Shown: positions 51,108-62,029 of the stretch, piece by piece
How positions within the stretch are numbered: the stretch's first letter is position 1
How the letters are laid out: each line of letters starts with the position of its first letter
From: Sacculina carcini
Taxonomy: Eukaryota > Arthropoda > Thecostraca > Sacculinidae
Direction of reading: 5' to 3'
Length of the DNA: 64,000 bases
Assembly: GCA_916048095.2 (NCBI GenBank)
Contig: OU696571.1
Location: 7,386,001-7,450,000, forward strand
Program-made: the position numbers and the translations under genes
The notes under the pieces: generated by a model
The model's database searches: none
What the model was told of the DNA's origin: nothing
What the model saw: only the letters and a program-made list of their open reading frames with translations

Positions 51108-51450
51108 GACTCTGTGGTGCAGTTGTTAGCACACCCGCCTCACAAGCGGGATGTTCGTGGTTCGAAACCCGGCGGAGCAGAATTTCATTGGGCGAATTCT
51201 ACAATCCCACAGCCCCTGTCCACCCAGCAGAAAATGATGGTACCAGATTTCAGTCATGAGTTGTGCCATGCATTCTGGGTAGGTGGCCCTCTCTAATACG
51301 TCTTACGTCCTTGTGGCGCCATAGCGTGGAGAGGGTCGGTTCTGCGGTGGCAGCGAGCTGCACGGAGCACGCCTGTGTGTTCATAAGCTTCGGCTTCTTC
51401 CCGTGTAGCAGCTGCCACTTAGGCATTTAACCTTTAACCTTTTTACTGTC
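51108..51450 (+). mobile_element. tRNA-derived SINE
   Basis: The head (51110-51182) folds like a valine-type tRNA. Box A is GTGGTGCAGTTGTTAGCAC and box B is GTTCGAAACCC. The anticodon stem CCCGC/GCGGG surrounds loop CTCACAA (anticodon CAC). The acceptor and T stems are mismatched, so it is not a working tRNA. A conserved-looking body follows (CCCACAGCCCCTGTCCACCC, GGTACCAGATTTCAG, TTCGGCTTCTTCCCGTGTAG) and a TTAACCTTTAACCTTT tail. The body motif resembles SINEs known from crustaceans and other invertebrates. It sits in the GPHR intron. Confidence 0.8.
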
Positions 51451-52209
51451 AAGCTACTTCGAACATTGCCAAGCATATAAGACACATTGCACTACTGACG
51501 CCACCCTACCACATAAATTAGCCTACATACAGCTGCACGAGCAGGCCGCGAAAAGAACGCGGGAATAACCAGAGAGAGAGAAAAAACTGAGTAAACTGAC
51601 AGAATCACGGCCAAATCCCACCGGCTCTAATGAATCGTGATAGTTGCAATTATAGCCAAGTGACAGCCAATATTTGCCGCGTTTCCACATCAGGGTAGGA
51701 CTGAGGCATAATTCTTATCAGTGATTATACAGCGCCATTTCTCACCATACACACATACTCCATAAGTACGTGCATACAGTATTGTGTGTCTGTAATAATC
51801 AACTGTCACATCGAGTCGACAGGGCCTTACATAATACACACAGGAACGGCATGTGTCACCAGCCAATTGCTGGTGTATTCTGGCACATTAACTGTCCTTT
51901 TTCGATGTTTGCCTCATCCCAATAATTTTGTGGTATCCCTGCCGCATTAATAACTGACAGCTCCAGCATCCAGTAATAGTCAAAATACTCGACAGCTTCA
52001 TGAGTGATGTTTTAAAATTATTCAGACCAGTTATCTTAACATTTTCGTTTACAGATTATTAGCTAGGACCCAACTAGTCATTACGACCCATTTCACCTAA
52101 GTTTGTGTACTTATGACCCTTATGAAGCACATTGACAAACCTAAATACGAGAGAATTAATATTGACAGCTTTAGTGAAAGTCGAAAAACGAAGCAAATCT
52201 AACAGTGGT
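51451..52209. other. intronic sequence, nothing recognised
   Basis: About 760 bp without convincing ORF, repeat or RNA gene on either strand. Confidence 0.45.
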
Positions 52210-52600
52210 TCTGTGCAAGTCTCCTGAACCGCAACATTTATTTACAAGACACGGCGTACAGCGGACTCAGTAAGACATCCATAGACACGATCTGCCCATT
52301 GATCCTTGGGATACGACATCCACGAAGGACCATGTAACCAGAAGTCCACATTAAAGGTGAAAAAACAGAAGACGATACCCCTCGCGAAACCATATCCGCA
52401 GGATTGTGCTCTGAGGGAATGTAGTAAAAACTCAAGTATATATTGAAAGAACGTTGCACATCATCTACCAAGCCCGTCATCGTTGCACAATAGCCTCCAC
52501 GAGCCGATTGTTGACAAAAACATTAGTGGATGACGACACCTTAGTGACTAGCCAATTCAAAACAATCTGGCTGTCAACCACCGACCGTCAAAGAATCGTC
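52210..52600 (-). pseudogene. BEL/Pao RNase H fragment
   Basis: The minus strand has DSQIVLNWLVTKVSSSTNVF and VNNRLVEAIVQR, a stop, then YYIPSEHNPADMVSRGVSSS and a WTSGYMVL block. These are the D-S-x-[IV]-x-L-x-W and P-S-x-x-NPAD-x-x-SRG motifs that end the BEL/Pao RNase H domain. It lies upstream, in element order, of the integrase end at 49831-50519, so both may derive from one disrupted element. Confidence 0.75.
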
Positions 52601-53110
52601 CGAAGAATCAACTACTGCAATTCTTTATATTTCCATGTACCTCGCTCCTCTCTGAAAATCCTGCAACATGTCATTAATAAATCTTGTCGTTTCGTGTTTT
52701 CTCCTTCCCAATTTCGTTATACCTCACCCTATATCTACAAACTGCGATGGCTTCCGATTATCCCTCGCATCCACTTTAAAATTTGATATCTAGTTTATAA
52801 ACTTTTGCATGACCCCCGGCAACCTACATACCTCTCGCAGCTTCTTACACTATCCAATAACTTTCTTTCCCGTCATCCACTTCCTTTATCCTGTCCACGA
52901 GCCCTCAATGAACCTACCTGGTGTAGTAAATCCTTCCATTTCTATGCTCCACGTTTGTACAACTCTCTTCCCTCCCATGTTATCTCCTCCACATCCTTAT
53001 CATCGTTTTCCTCTTCTCTGCGCAATCATCTCTTTGATAAATCTTTTGATCATAACTCTCACACTCTTACTCCTTACGCTTCGCTCTGAGCCGTCATACC
53101 GTACCCGTCT
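52590..53110 (+). pseudogene. CR1-like LINE RT C-terminus
   Basis: Plus-strand frames show RINYCNSLYFHVPRSSLKIL, QHVINKSCRFVFSPSQFRYT, then SKSFHFYAPRLYNSLPSHVI and LRNHLFDKSF ending near 53089. This is the end of a CR1/L2-like LINE protein. It is truncated at the 5' side, joined directly to the BEL/Pao RNase H piece, and followed by a short 3' UTR and a long TG repeat. Confidence 0.75.
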
Positions 53111-53189
53111 CGCTTGATATATTTACTAGAAGTTTTGTTTTGTTTATTTTTTGCTCTTTCTTAATGTCATGTTTCAATTTTGCGGTGTG

Positions 53190-53201
53190 TGTGCATGAGT
53201 A

Positions 53202-53288
<87 letters not shown>

Positions 53289-53300
53289 GTGTGTGTGCTT
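53190..53300. repeat. (TG)n microsatellite
   Basis: About 40 uninterrupted TG units following the LINE 3' UTR. Confidence 0.95.
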
Positions 53301-53479
53301 GTGGTTGTGTGTATTGTCCGCATGTTTGTTTTCCCTAAGCGGCGTGTCTTACATATTTGTTTTTATTTTTGCTCCAAGATTTGTCTTTTCGCGCGTGTTT
53401 TAATGTGCGCTATACGGATACACGTTAATAATAAAAATAATAACCAAAATTTCACTTTAATTTTAAATTTTCATTAACC

Positions 53480-54331
53480 AAAGATCCCCTGCGGTAGGGG
53501 GGTTAGAATTCTGCCGCCGTAGCTGCCGCGTGTCGTAAAAGGCGACTAAAGGCAGACATGCCTGGTCAGGTTTCGGCCTGCTACTGGTAACATGTAACCC
53601 GGTACAACCAACCGCATGGTCGGAATGTCGGCGACTAATCCGGCCCCCCACTGGCTTATGCCAGTGAGAAGGGTGGCCAGACACCCAGCAGGAAAAAAAC
53701 AAGACCTGTCAAAGGACGGATGAGCTGTTTAGCAGCCAACGGCCATCTGGAAACCCTCCCCCGTCGGATCGGCAAACAGGATTCTGGCCGCTGAGTGTCA
53801 CGTCACCCGGGGTATAGTGGTGGCGTGACGCAACACTCGTCTTTGGCCTGCGCGTCGAACCCCGGCGGGGCCGCTGTTTGGCTCCTCGACAGTGGAGAGA
53901 ATGGTCCGACGCCGGCACGGGTGGCCGGATAGGGCTCAAGAGGGTCAAGGGTGAGGTGCCTGGTGCTCGAGGGGGGTCCCGCCCGGTGTAGTGTCCGCCG
54001 TTTGCAGTGGGGCTGCAGTTGCTGGGTCAAGATGGACCGGTGGGGGTCACTGGTCCGGGCCCGGTGCTGTAGCTCCCGCGGACTCGTACCGGGCGGAGCT
54101 CGCAGCGAGCTCAGGGGTATTCGGTGCCCGTACAGCGCGCACCACCACTGGCGTAGCATCCCATGCTGGCTCTGCCCGTCCCCCCAGTAGGGCCCCGTGC
54201 AGAGGTGGGTGGTCGTGCGCGCAGAGACAACGAAACATCACATGGCTTCAAAACCCACAACCACCCCAACTGCTGGTCGTGCATCGAGCGATTAGCCACG
54301 GCCGCCGAAAGGTGGCCGTACTCTGAGCCAC
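53480..54331 (+). mobile_element. I-clade-like LINE 5' UTR
   Basis: Starts CCCCTGCGGTAGGGGGGTTA and contains CGCGTGTCGTAAAAGGCGAC then TAAAGG, a motif I associate with 5' regions of Jockey/I-group LINEs in invertebrates. GC-rich, no long sense ORF. It leads into ORF1 at 54332. Confidence 0.55.
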
Positions 54332-54820
54332 ATGCACGACGAGAGTCGTGTTGCACCTGTGCCGATGGTGCTGGTTTTTACCAGCAACAATGAACACATG
54401 ACATTGTCCTCGCTGAACCCATTCCGTCGTCTGGATGGGTTCAAGAACATCGGAGACGCGCCTGTTGAAGCCAGCCGAGAGAGAGACGGTTCTCTGCTGG
54501 TCAAGTACGCAACTGAGACGGCAGCAGCCCGCGCGATAAAGGCAACCACTTTCCGTTATCGCGTGGGTACGGGCGAAAACAAGCGTTGGGTGAGCACCCC
54601 CATCTCGGTGTGTGCGCACTCGACATTGAACCACGCCAGATGCGTTATGTTTTGTCGTGCGCTAGAGGGTGTTGATAACGAGGAGATATGCGACGGATTG
54701 GCATCCCAAGGTGTCATCCGCGTGGAGCGCATCGTCCGACGGCGTGAGGGTAGCGAGGTGCGAACGCACTCGTTTTTCCTGACGTTTGACGGTGTTGATC
54801 TGCCAGATGACATCGTTGTC
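54332..54820 (+). pseudogene. I-clade-like LINE ORF1, truncated
   Basis: The frame has PMVLVFTSNNEHMTLSSLNP, SLLVKYATETAAARAIKATT (an RRM-like strand-helix), VERIVRRREGSEVRTHSFFL and TFDGVDLPDDI. It resembles the N-terminal half of the Gag-like ORF1 of I/Jockey LINEs, just before the expected CCHC knuckles. After DLPDDI the sequence becomes the 3' tail of an oppositely oriented LINE. Confidence 0.75.
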
Positions 54821-54824
54821 GTTA

Positions 54825-55017
54825 TTTGTGTTTATGGGGTGCACCGGCCTCTGGGACCATACGGCACCCCCCAGTCTATTCACAGCCCAAACACCCTAAA
54901 ATGATGGACATGAGGAATGGAATGATGAAATAAATAAGTGTGATAGTGAACATAATGAATGTGGAAGTCAAGAAATAAAACTCAATAAATAATTCTAAAA
55001 GGCAAAAGCCGTAAAAA
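54825..55017 (-). mobile_element. I-clade LINE 3' UTR and 3' end
   Basis: Between the RNase H stop at 55018 and the join with ORF1 sequence, the minus strand ends GGCCGGTGCACCCCATAAAC, then ACAAATAACGACAACG. The same end motif is seen at 36005-36065. Confidence 0.65.
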
Positions 55018-56022
55018 CTAAAAAATGCGGTCCTCAATGACCGCCGATTGCTCCTGTCCGAGAACATCGTGAATAGTCCGAACGGATCCAAGAAAACGTT
55101 GACGCGCCTCTGAGAATGATGGGCATTCCACCAGGATGTGCTGCACGGAGAGACGTGCATTACATGCGCTGCACGTGGGTTCAGGTTGTCCGAGTAGAAG
55201 ATGGCGATGCGTATCGTACGTGTGACCCAGACGCAGACGACAGAGTGCCACTTCCTCGGACCTCTTCCGGCGACAAGAGCACATCCAATGTCCCATTTCG
55301 GGCTTCACAGCTTTTAATTTGTTAGAACCACATTCGTCCCAGGAGAGCTGCCAGCGAGAACGGATAAAACGATGTATAATAGGATAAAAGTCCGAATACG
55401 GAATGGGAGAGTTAAAATAAAATGAATAAAAGTCTCGTTCAGCAGCTCTTTTTGCGGCTCTGTCAGCTCGCTCGTTGCCCAAAATACCAATATGGGCCGG
55501 AATCCAGCAGAACTTCACACGCTTGCCCTGGTGGTGGATGATGTCAAGAGAGATAAAAATCCTCTGTATAAGAGGATGTAAGGAGAAAGACGATAATGAA
55601 GTTAAAGCACTAAGGGAGTCAGATAAAACTAAAAACAATGAAAAAGAAGATGAGCGAATAAAAACCAGGGCCAGCAGGATAGCGTGAAGTTCAGCCGTGT
55701 AAATGGAGGCGCTCGGTGGCAGCGTGCTCGAGCGGCACGTACCTCCACTTACAAACGCACAACCCACACCATTGGCCGACTTAGATCCATCAGTGTACAC
55801 GGCAGTATACCGTCCGTAAGAATGAATTCGCTCCAGTGTGTTTGAGCGAAGCACACTGGGCACTGTACGGTGTTTCGGCAGAGCTGCTAGCGAGACGTCA
55901 ACCTCGGGTGTGACCAATTCCCAGGGTGACTCCGCCGTGTATTCTTGTCTGAGGATGTCGTTAGCACCCATCCCGCATGACTCCAGCAGTGCCTTCATTT
56001 GCTGCAAAACAGCACAGAACAC
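55018..56022 (-). pseudogene. I-clade LINE RNase H domain and C-terminus
   Basis: The frame has AVYTDGSKSANGVGCAFVSG, SIYTAELHAILLALVFI, FLVLSDSLSALTSLSSF and KFCWIPAHIGILGNERADRA. These are the four acidic positions of RNase H (D, E, D, D). A C-terminal CSCRRKRSEEVALCRLRLGH and CSACNARLSVQHILVECPSF follow. An RNase H after the RT is characteristic of I-clade (I/Nimb) elements and distinguishes this one from the CR1-like LINEs in the window. The frame is offset from the RT thumb at 55995-56519. Confidence 0.9.
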
Positions 56023-57947
56023 TGAGGTCCTGGAAGGTGCTGCTGCTCAGGCACATGCTGGGAAAATACCACGTCATACGCGGGGTTTTCATGGGTGCTT
56101 GCCAGCTTGCAAGAATAACGCATGCCCAGCTCTTGACGACGGAGCGCCAGCGGAGCCTCATCAGCCTCAACGAGGAGGCTGACGATTGGCGACGTGCGAA
56201 ACGCGCCGGTGGCAATGCGTATCCCTGCGTGGTGTACGACATTCAAACGGCTTTTTGCTGACTCCGAAGCCAGATCATATACAATGCTTGCGTAATCGAG
56301 ACGCGACCTGACTAACGAGCGGTACAGAAGGAGAAGGGACTGTCGATCTGCTCCATACCGCATGCGGGAAACAGTCTTCAGCACATTCAGTGCCTTTAGA
56401 CATGTGGTTCTCAGCTGTGAAATATGGTCGGTGTAGGTCAAGCGCGAGTCCAGCGTGACCCCTAAAAACCGAACAGTGCGTTGGAATGAGACAGCACTGC
56501 CGTACAATTCCACTTCCATGTCAGGGCAGGCACCTCGACGGCGGCAGAAGTGTACACCGACCGTTTTGGACGTCGAGAAGCGGAAGCCGTTACGCGTTCC
56601 TCAAGTCTCTATTTTATTCACCGCCAGCTGCAGTTGACGCTGGACAGCAACAGTGCTGCGGCAAGAACACCATATGGCAAAATCGTCCACAAATAGAGAC
56701 CGTCCAATTGAGGGAGGCAAATGATTGTCAATGTCGTTGATCATTATGGCAAAAAGGGCCACGCTGAGCACACTACCCAGTGGAACGCCTTCTGCCTGAT
56801 CTAACGGACGAGACAAGGAGTTCCCCACACGCACACAGAATGTTGGGTGCAAAAGGAAATTGTGTACGAAACTCCCCATGTTGCCTCTGACACCACAGCG
56901 ATGCAGTTTGCGAAGAATACCATGTCGCCATGTGGTGTCATATGCCTTCTCGATGTCAAAGAATATCGCCCCGACGTGGTGACCTCGCGCGAAACTTGCA
57001 CGTACGCGAGAGTCAATGGTCACCAAGTGGTCTAACGTTGAGCGACCTTGGTGAAATCCGCACTGAGCATCATTGAACAGCCGACCGCGTTCCAGAAGCC
57101 ATACCAGCCGTCTGCAAACCATTTTCTCAAACAGTTTGCAGAGACTGGAGGTCAGCGATATCGGGCGATAGTCAGAGGGGTGATCGCCCGATTTGCCCTG
57201 TTTTGTGATGGGTATCACGATTGCCCGTCGCCATGAGGCTGGAAACTGTCCACCATTCCACAGATCATTGAAGACCTGCAGCAAAGTGGACAGCACTGCG
57301 GGCGACAGACGTTTCAGCATGAGGTTGAGAACCTCATCAGGGCCTTCAGCCACATCGCGAAGCGATCGCAAGGCTGTTCTCAGCTCAGATGCTGAAAAAT
57401 CGCTGTTGATTGGCAGCTGACAGTTGGTGGAGAAATCAACGGGTGATCTCTCGCACTGCTGTTTGATCGCCGCAAAATCAGGGTCGTCTACGTTTGCACG
57501 ACAGCGCTCCGCTAAATATCGGCCAATTACGTCAGCAACATGCTCCGGATTTATCACGTCCACACCACTGATCTTCAGAGAAGGCAGTGGAGTGGGACGG
57601 TACTTCCCAGAGATGCGCTTTATACGGTCCCATATGGTGGATATAGGACAATGCCGATTAATGCTGGACACATAGGACACCCACGAGGCCCGCTTCGCCT
57701 CGCGAAAGGTCCATCGAGCCTGTGCGCGAGCGTGGCGAAAGCAAAGCATGTTTGCCACCGTGCTGTTGCGCCGGAAGCGACCCCAGTAACGACGTCGCTC
57801 TCGCAACGCCGCAGAACACGCGTCTGTCCACCAAGGGACAGGACGCCGCCGGGGACGCGATGCCGTACGCGGAATGCTCTGTTTGGCACAGGTGACAATG
57901 GTCTCAGTAAAATCTTCGACGCTGGGTCGAAATGTGGGGTTGCCCAT
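55995..57947 (-). pseudogene. I-clade LINE reverse transcriptase (two frames)
   Basis: The first frame (57947-56601) has AEGPDEVLNLMLKRLS, WRRAIVIPITKQGKSGDHPS, DYRPISLTSSLCKLFEKMV, AQCGFHQGRSTLDHL, AIFFDIEKAYDTTWRHGIL, EGVPLGSVLSVALFAIMIND and the catalytic SLFVDDFAIW. It stops after LAVNKIET, and the thumb continues in another frame (56519-55995: VRFLGVTLDSRLTYTDHISQ, LVRSRLDYASIVYDL). The YR/FVDD core is intact, so damage is limited to frameshifts. Confidence 0.9.
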
Positions 57948-57950
57948 GGC

Positions 57951-58165
57951 TTACAGTGTCAAGCAATCATAGCGGACCCAATCAGCTCGTTTGAAATTCC
58001 ATCTCGGTGGTCGTGTTCCCAACCTAGGTACCTCATTGAGACAGATCCATATAGGGAAGTGGTCACTCCCATACAGACTATTATCAACGGTCCAGCTCGT
58101 GGATGCCTGCAGACTGGCACTGCACAGACTGAGGTCCAGAGCTGACATGCTTCCCGATGGCACGG
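57951..58165 (-). pseudogene. I-clade LINE endonuclease C-terminal end
   Basis: The minus strand reads ALDLSLCSASLQASTSWTVD, then NSLYGSDHFPIWICLNEVPR (the SDHFP block of AP-type endonuclease) and RWNFKRADWVRYD, followed by a TGA before the RT frame. The rest of the endonuclease is missing because the copy is 5' truncated near 58165. Confidence 0.8.
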
Positions 58166-58337
58166 TGCAATGCGTATATGTGCCTGTGTTTAAAATACCT
58201 ATGTCTAAAACAGTTAAAGTACAGTTTTTTACATCACTAAACACGACTACGTGGCGGTGATGACGCACTATATGTGTGCGTATGTGTTTGTATGTGTGTG
58301 TTTCTGCATGTGAGTGTGAGTGAGTGTGCATGTATGC

Positions 58338-58570
58338 GCGATCGCTCCTCTGCTGAAAAGTATGCAAGAACAATTCGCAGATAAGATGAGGTGGCAATCT
58401 CGCAGGGAAATGTCTAGCAATCGCTCAACTGAATGGCGCAGTGTGTAGAATAAAGGTGAAAAACAAACACCAATATAAAAATAAATAATAATTACAAATC
58501 CAATATTGGTAAGCTACACATATATACCCAAAACAGGCTTCTGGAACACGCACATGCACGACGATGTACT
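58338..58570 (-). repeat. unclassified dispersed repeat, copy 3
   Basis: The reverse complement matches 29100-29340 block by block: GTACATCGTCGTGCATGTGC, TAGCTTACCAATATTGGATT, CAGTTGAGCGATTGCTAGAC, and GCAGAGGAGCGATCGC. Confidence 0.65.
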
Positions 58571-58719
58571 TATTTAAACGCTCAATTTTGCTACGCACTC
58601 TGTCCGCCACTGTGCATTTGCAAACGCTCGCTGCAAACGCTCGCTGCAATGCATGTGAGTCATGGAATATCAACACACATACACCCACACACCAATATAC
58701 ACCAATGTGCCGTTGTGGA

Positions 58720-58878
58720 CACACAGGCACACAGGCACACAGGCACACAGGCACACAGACACATAGTCACACAGTCACACAGTCACACAGTCACACAGTC
58801 ACACAGTCACACAGTCACACAGTCACACAGTCACACAGTCACACAGTCACACAGTCACACAGTCACACAGTCACACAG

Positions 58879-58948
<70 letters not shown>
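58720..58948. repeat. (ACACAGTC)n and (CA)n microsatellite
   Basis: First ACACAGGC repeats (about 4), then about 17 copies of ACACAGTC, then about 33 CA units. The 8-bp unit probably arose from the CA tract. Confidence 0.95.
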
Positions 58949-59008
58949 TACATTACATTAGGTAGATATTTATATAGCGCCCTACACCTAGAGGGTCTCT
59001 AGGGCGCT
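58946..59008. repeat. microsatellite-associated hairpin, copy 3
   Basis: CACATTACATTACATTAGGT, TATTTAT, then stem AGCGCCCTA, loop CACCTAGAGGGTCTC and stem TAGGGCGCT, lying between two CA tracts. Confidence 0.85.
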
Positions 59009-59115
59009 GCACACGCACACACACACACAAACGCACACGCACACACACACACACAAACGCACACACACAGACACACTTACACACACACACACACACATAG
59101 CCACACACACACAGA
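59009..59115. repeat. (CA)n tract at LINE 3' end
   Basis: CA repeats with CAAACG interruptions up to the LINE 3' tip (minus strand ...CCTTTCACTTTCTGTGTGTG). Confidence 0.9.
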
Positions 59116-59146
59116 AAGTGAAAGGTAAAGAAAGAAGAGAGATAAT

Positions 59147-62029
59147 TTACACCTTATAATCATCACTAATATAGACAATGTTCTCTAGAGTATAATACGA
59201 TTTCACCACGAAAAATTTCTTTGAGTGTTTTTTGAAGACAGGGATAGAATTGATGGAACGCAGTGTTGGGGAGAGCTTATTGTAAATACGGGGTCCTAAG
59301 ATAGAGAAACAACGCTTATAGTGAGTATGTCTAGAAGGAAAAGCATGTTCCAATAAGAGACGAGAATCATCAGTTGACCTAAGTGTACGAGTAGATTTCT
59401 TGAAGGATAGAAGTTCAAATAAGTACGAGGGCTTACGGATTATAAGAGTGGAATGAATGATCAAACAGATGCGGTAGTCAATAAGCGCCTTAATAGGAAG
59501 AAGTCCCAATTTTTGTAGATAGGGAGAGACATGAGAGCCAGCAGGGAGATTGTAGATTAGACGACAAGCTTTACTAATAACAGATTGAAGTTTGCGAAGC
59601 TGGCGGTGGTTCAGAGAAAGAAAGAGCGAACAACAGTATTGTACCCTACTGAGAATGAAAGAATTAGCTAGTTTGAAAGCAGCAGAGACAGTTAAATATC
59701 TACGGATAGAATATATTCGTCTAATGTGAAAGTTACATACCCTAATGATATCAGAGATGTGTGGTTCAAAAGAAAGAGAATCATCTAGCAAGACACCTAA
59801 GCTACGAACAGATTTAGAGAGAGGAACAGATAGACAAGTTAAACTTCTAGAAGATTGAAAAAGGATAAATTTTGTCTTATCCGGATTGAGCTTGAGATGG
59901 TGGGACAAAGACCAGGTTTCAATGTCATCCAAGAGAGAAGAAACAGAAGATTGGGAAATAGTATCAGATGAGAGAATAATTTGTATGTCATCCGCAAAGA
60001 TTTGGAAAGTGACATCATGACGATGAAGTATTTCACCTATGGAGGTTAAATAAATATTAAAAAGGAGAGGGCCTAGGACGGATCCCTGTGGGACACCGTA
60101 TGAGAGTGGGAAAGACTCACTACAAGAATCACTGGTACAAACAAGCTGAGATCGTGAAAGAAGATAAGAGCGGAAGAATGATAGTGCAGTACCACTAAAA
60201 CCTAGGTTGGATAGATTATTGAGTAGAATTAGATGATCAACAGTGTCAAAAGCCGCCGAGAAGTCCAGTTGAATGAAAAGAACATCCTTAAAAGCAAGAG
60301 TAGATTTAAGAATAGAGTCATAGAGGAAGAGAAGCGAGGTTTCTGTTGAGTGAAAACTACGGAAGCCTGATTGTTCAGGGAGAAATAGATCATGGCGCTC
60401 AAGGTAGTCCGAAATCTGGACATAAGCGGCCATTTCAAGCGATTTGGATAGCCAAGGAATTCTAGAGATAGGACGATAGTTAGACAAACAATTGGGATCA
60501 AGGTTAGGTTTTTTCAGGATAGGGAGTATACTTGCGCTTTTAGACGCAAGGAATTCAGCGAGAGAGAAAGAGGAATTGATAAAATAGGTAATGAAGGGAA
60601 GAAGTAACTCAATACAGTTGGGGATTCGAGCAAGGTTAATAGGGTCCAGGGAGGAAGAACGAGTGTGCACACGCCTCAGTAGTAGCCTGCAATCAGAGAT
60701 GGAAATCGGAAGGAAAGAATGAAAAATGGCGGAGGTGGTGGGAGAATAAGACAATGTAGCAGGAGGGAAACGACAGCATATATTCGAAATTTTATTCTCA
60801 AAGAAATGAGAGAATAGGGAAGGTAAGCGAGTTGGGTCACTATCAGGAAACACAAGGGTATTAGATTTACCTAAGAGTTTATTGAAAATATTCCAGAGGG
60901 ATTTACTGTTGAGACAGGAGGAAATTTTATTATTATAATAGGATTTTTTGGCATCCTCACACAAGATATGATGGTGACGCCGTGCAACACAATAAGATTG
61001 CCATGATGCATCATTTTTCAGACGCAACCAATGGCGCTCAAGTCGTCTAAGAGAAGTTTTGGAGCTACGAATTTCACTATTGAACCAGGGACTATGAAGA
61101 GATGAAGAGGAACGGAACTTCTTAACAGGAACAAACTGATCTCTAAGAAATTCAAGACAGGAGTTGAAATATTTACAGAGATCATTAGGGGGTAAGAAAC
61201 AAAACGAATCATAATTGAAAGAAGAAAATATCTGGTTACATAGAAAATCGTAGTCAACAGTAAGATAATCTAGAAACGTGACAGTTTTATGCGATCTTAA
61301 GCTGAGAGGAATAAGCGCGGAAAATTCAATTAAGGAGTGATCTGAAACAGAGGAATCAATAGGGAAGACAGTCAAATCCTTGATAGAAATAGGGGAGTCA
61401 ATGAATGAGAGCACTATGTCGAGGGTGTGACCATGTTCATGAGTAGAACCGCATACATGATTTACTAAACCATAGGAAGAAATTAATTCAAGAAACGAAG
61501 AAGAACACGATTTGAGATGAGGGGCATCTAGCCAAAGATTAAAATCGCCGCAAAAGAGAATCCTAGAAGAAAACATAGAAATAAGCGTATCAATGAGAAC
61601 AGTAAAATCATCTAAGAAAACAGAACTAGATACATAGTTACCACGATAGATTGAAATAATACAGACAGGGAGAGAGTAACGGCTAGTGATCTTACAGCAA
61701 ACATATTCGAAGGAATTTATACACACATCTAGCTTACATTGAATAAGACGAATACAATCAGAATTAAAAATAATAGCAACACCCCCACCAACAGACTTAG
61801 AGGAATTAGAACTATTGATGGAGCGAGACTGGTGATAAGCGGAGTAGTTAGAAGGAAGACAGCTATTAAAGGAAGAGATTTCAGAGATAGAAAGCCAAGA
61901 TTCATTCACAAAGAAAATGTCATAATTAACTAAGACAGAGAGAAAGAGAGAAATTTTAGACCTAATAGAACGTAAATTCCAAAGAGCACATCTTACATAT
62001 TTACAATTAGCAGAAACAGATGGTGACAT
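59147..62029 (-). CDS. CR1-like LINE ORF2: endonuclease and reverse transcriptase, intact
   Basis: A 960-codon uninterrupted frame. Residues 1-230 are an AP-type endonuclease: LWNLRSIRSKISLFLSVL, FFVNESWLS, ILFCGDFNLWLDAP, VSDHSLIEFSA. The middle is an RT: LSNYRPISRIPWLSKSLE, PEQSGFRSFHSTETSLLFLY, LIQLDFSAAFDTVDHLILLN, SYGVPQGSVLGPLLFNIYLT and the catalytic FQIFADDIQIILSS. The thumb is FKLANSFILSRVQYCCSLFL and the C-terminus RHTHYKRCFSILGPRIYNKL. No RNase H, consistent with the CR1/L2 group. Such proteins nick the target and copy the element RNA at the site. This is the only complete transposon polymerase in the window, so it may be recent or active. Confidence 0.93.
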   Translation of the reverse strand: MSPSVSANCKYVRCALWNLRSIRSKISLFLSVLVNYDIFFVNESWLSISEISSFNSCLPSNYSAYHQSRSINSSNSSKSVGGGVAIIFNSDCIRLIQCKLDVCINSFEYVCCKITSRYSLPVCIISIYRGNYVSSSVFLDDFTVLIDTLISMFSSRILFCGDFNLWLDAPHLKSCSSSFLELISSYGLVNHVCGSTHEHGHTLDIVLSFIDSPISIKDLTVFPIDSSVSDHSLIEFSALIPLSLRSHKTVTFLDYLTVDYDFLCNQIFSSFNYDSFCFLPPNDLCKYFNSCLEFLRDQFVPVKKFRSSSSLHSPWFNSEIRSSKTSLRRLERHWLRLKNDASWQSYCVARRHHHILCEDAKKSYYNNKISSCLNSKSLWNIFNKLLGKSNTLVFPDSDPTRLPSLFSHFFENKISNICCRFPPATLSYSPTTSAIFHSFLPISISDCRLLLRRVHTRSSSLDPINLARIPNCIELLLPFITYFINSSFSLAEFLASKSASILPILKKPNLDPNCLSNYRPISRIPWLSKSLEMAAYVQISDYLERHDLFLPEQSGFRSFHSTETSLLFLYDSILKSTLAFKDVLFIQLDFSAAFDTVDHLILLNNLSNLGFSGTALSFFRSYLLSRSQLVCTSDSCSESFPLSYGVPQGSVLGPLLFNIYLTSIGEILHRHDVTFQIFADDIQIILSSDTISQSSVSSLLDDIETWSLSHHLKLNPDKTKFILFQSSRSLTCLSVPLSKSVRSLGVLLDDSLSFEPHISDIIRVCNFHIRRIYSIRRYLTVSAAFKLANSFILSRVQYCCSLFLSLNHRQLRKLQSVISKACRLIYNLPAGSHVSPYLQKLGLLPIKALIDYRICLIIHSTLIIRKPSYLFELLSFKKSTRTLRSTDDSRLLLEHAFPSRHTHYKRCFSILGPRIYNKLSPTLRSINSIPVFKKHSKKFFVVKSYYTLENIVYISDDYKV

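Noticed and set aside
51110..51182. Functional tRNA-Val (CAC) gene
   Set aside because: Acceptor and T-stem mismatches, and a downstream SINE body and tail, point to a tRNA-derived SINE.
58720..58950. CRISPR-like array (regular short repeats)
   Set aside because: The 8-bp repeats have no spacers; it is a eukaryotic microsatellite.
58564..59002. Plus-strand ORFs made of repeated THSHTVTQ units
   Set aside because: Produced by the (ACACAGTC)n microsatellite; no signal peptide or domain.
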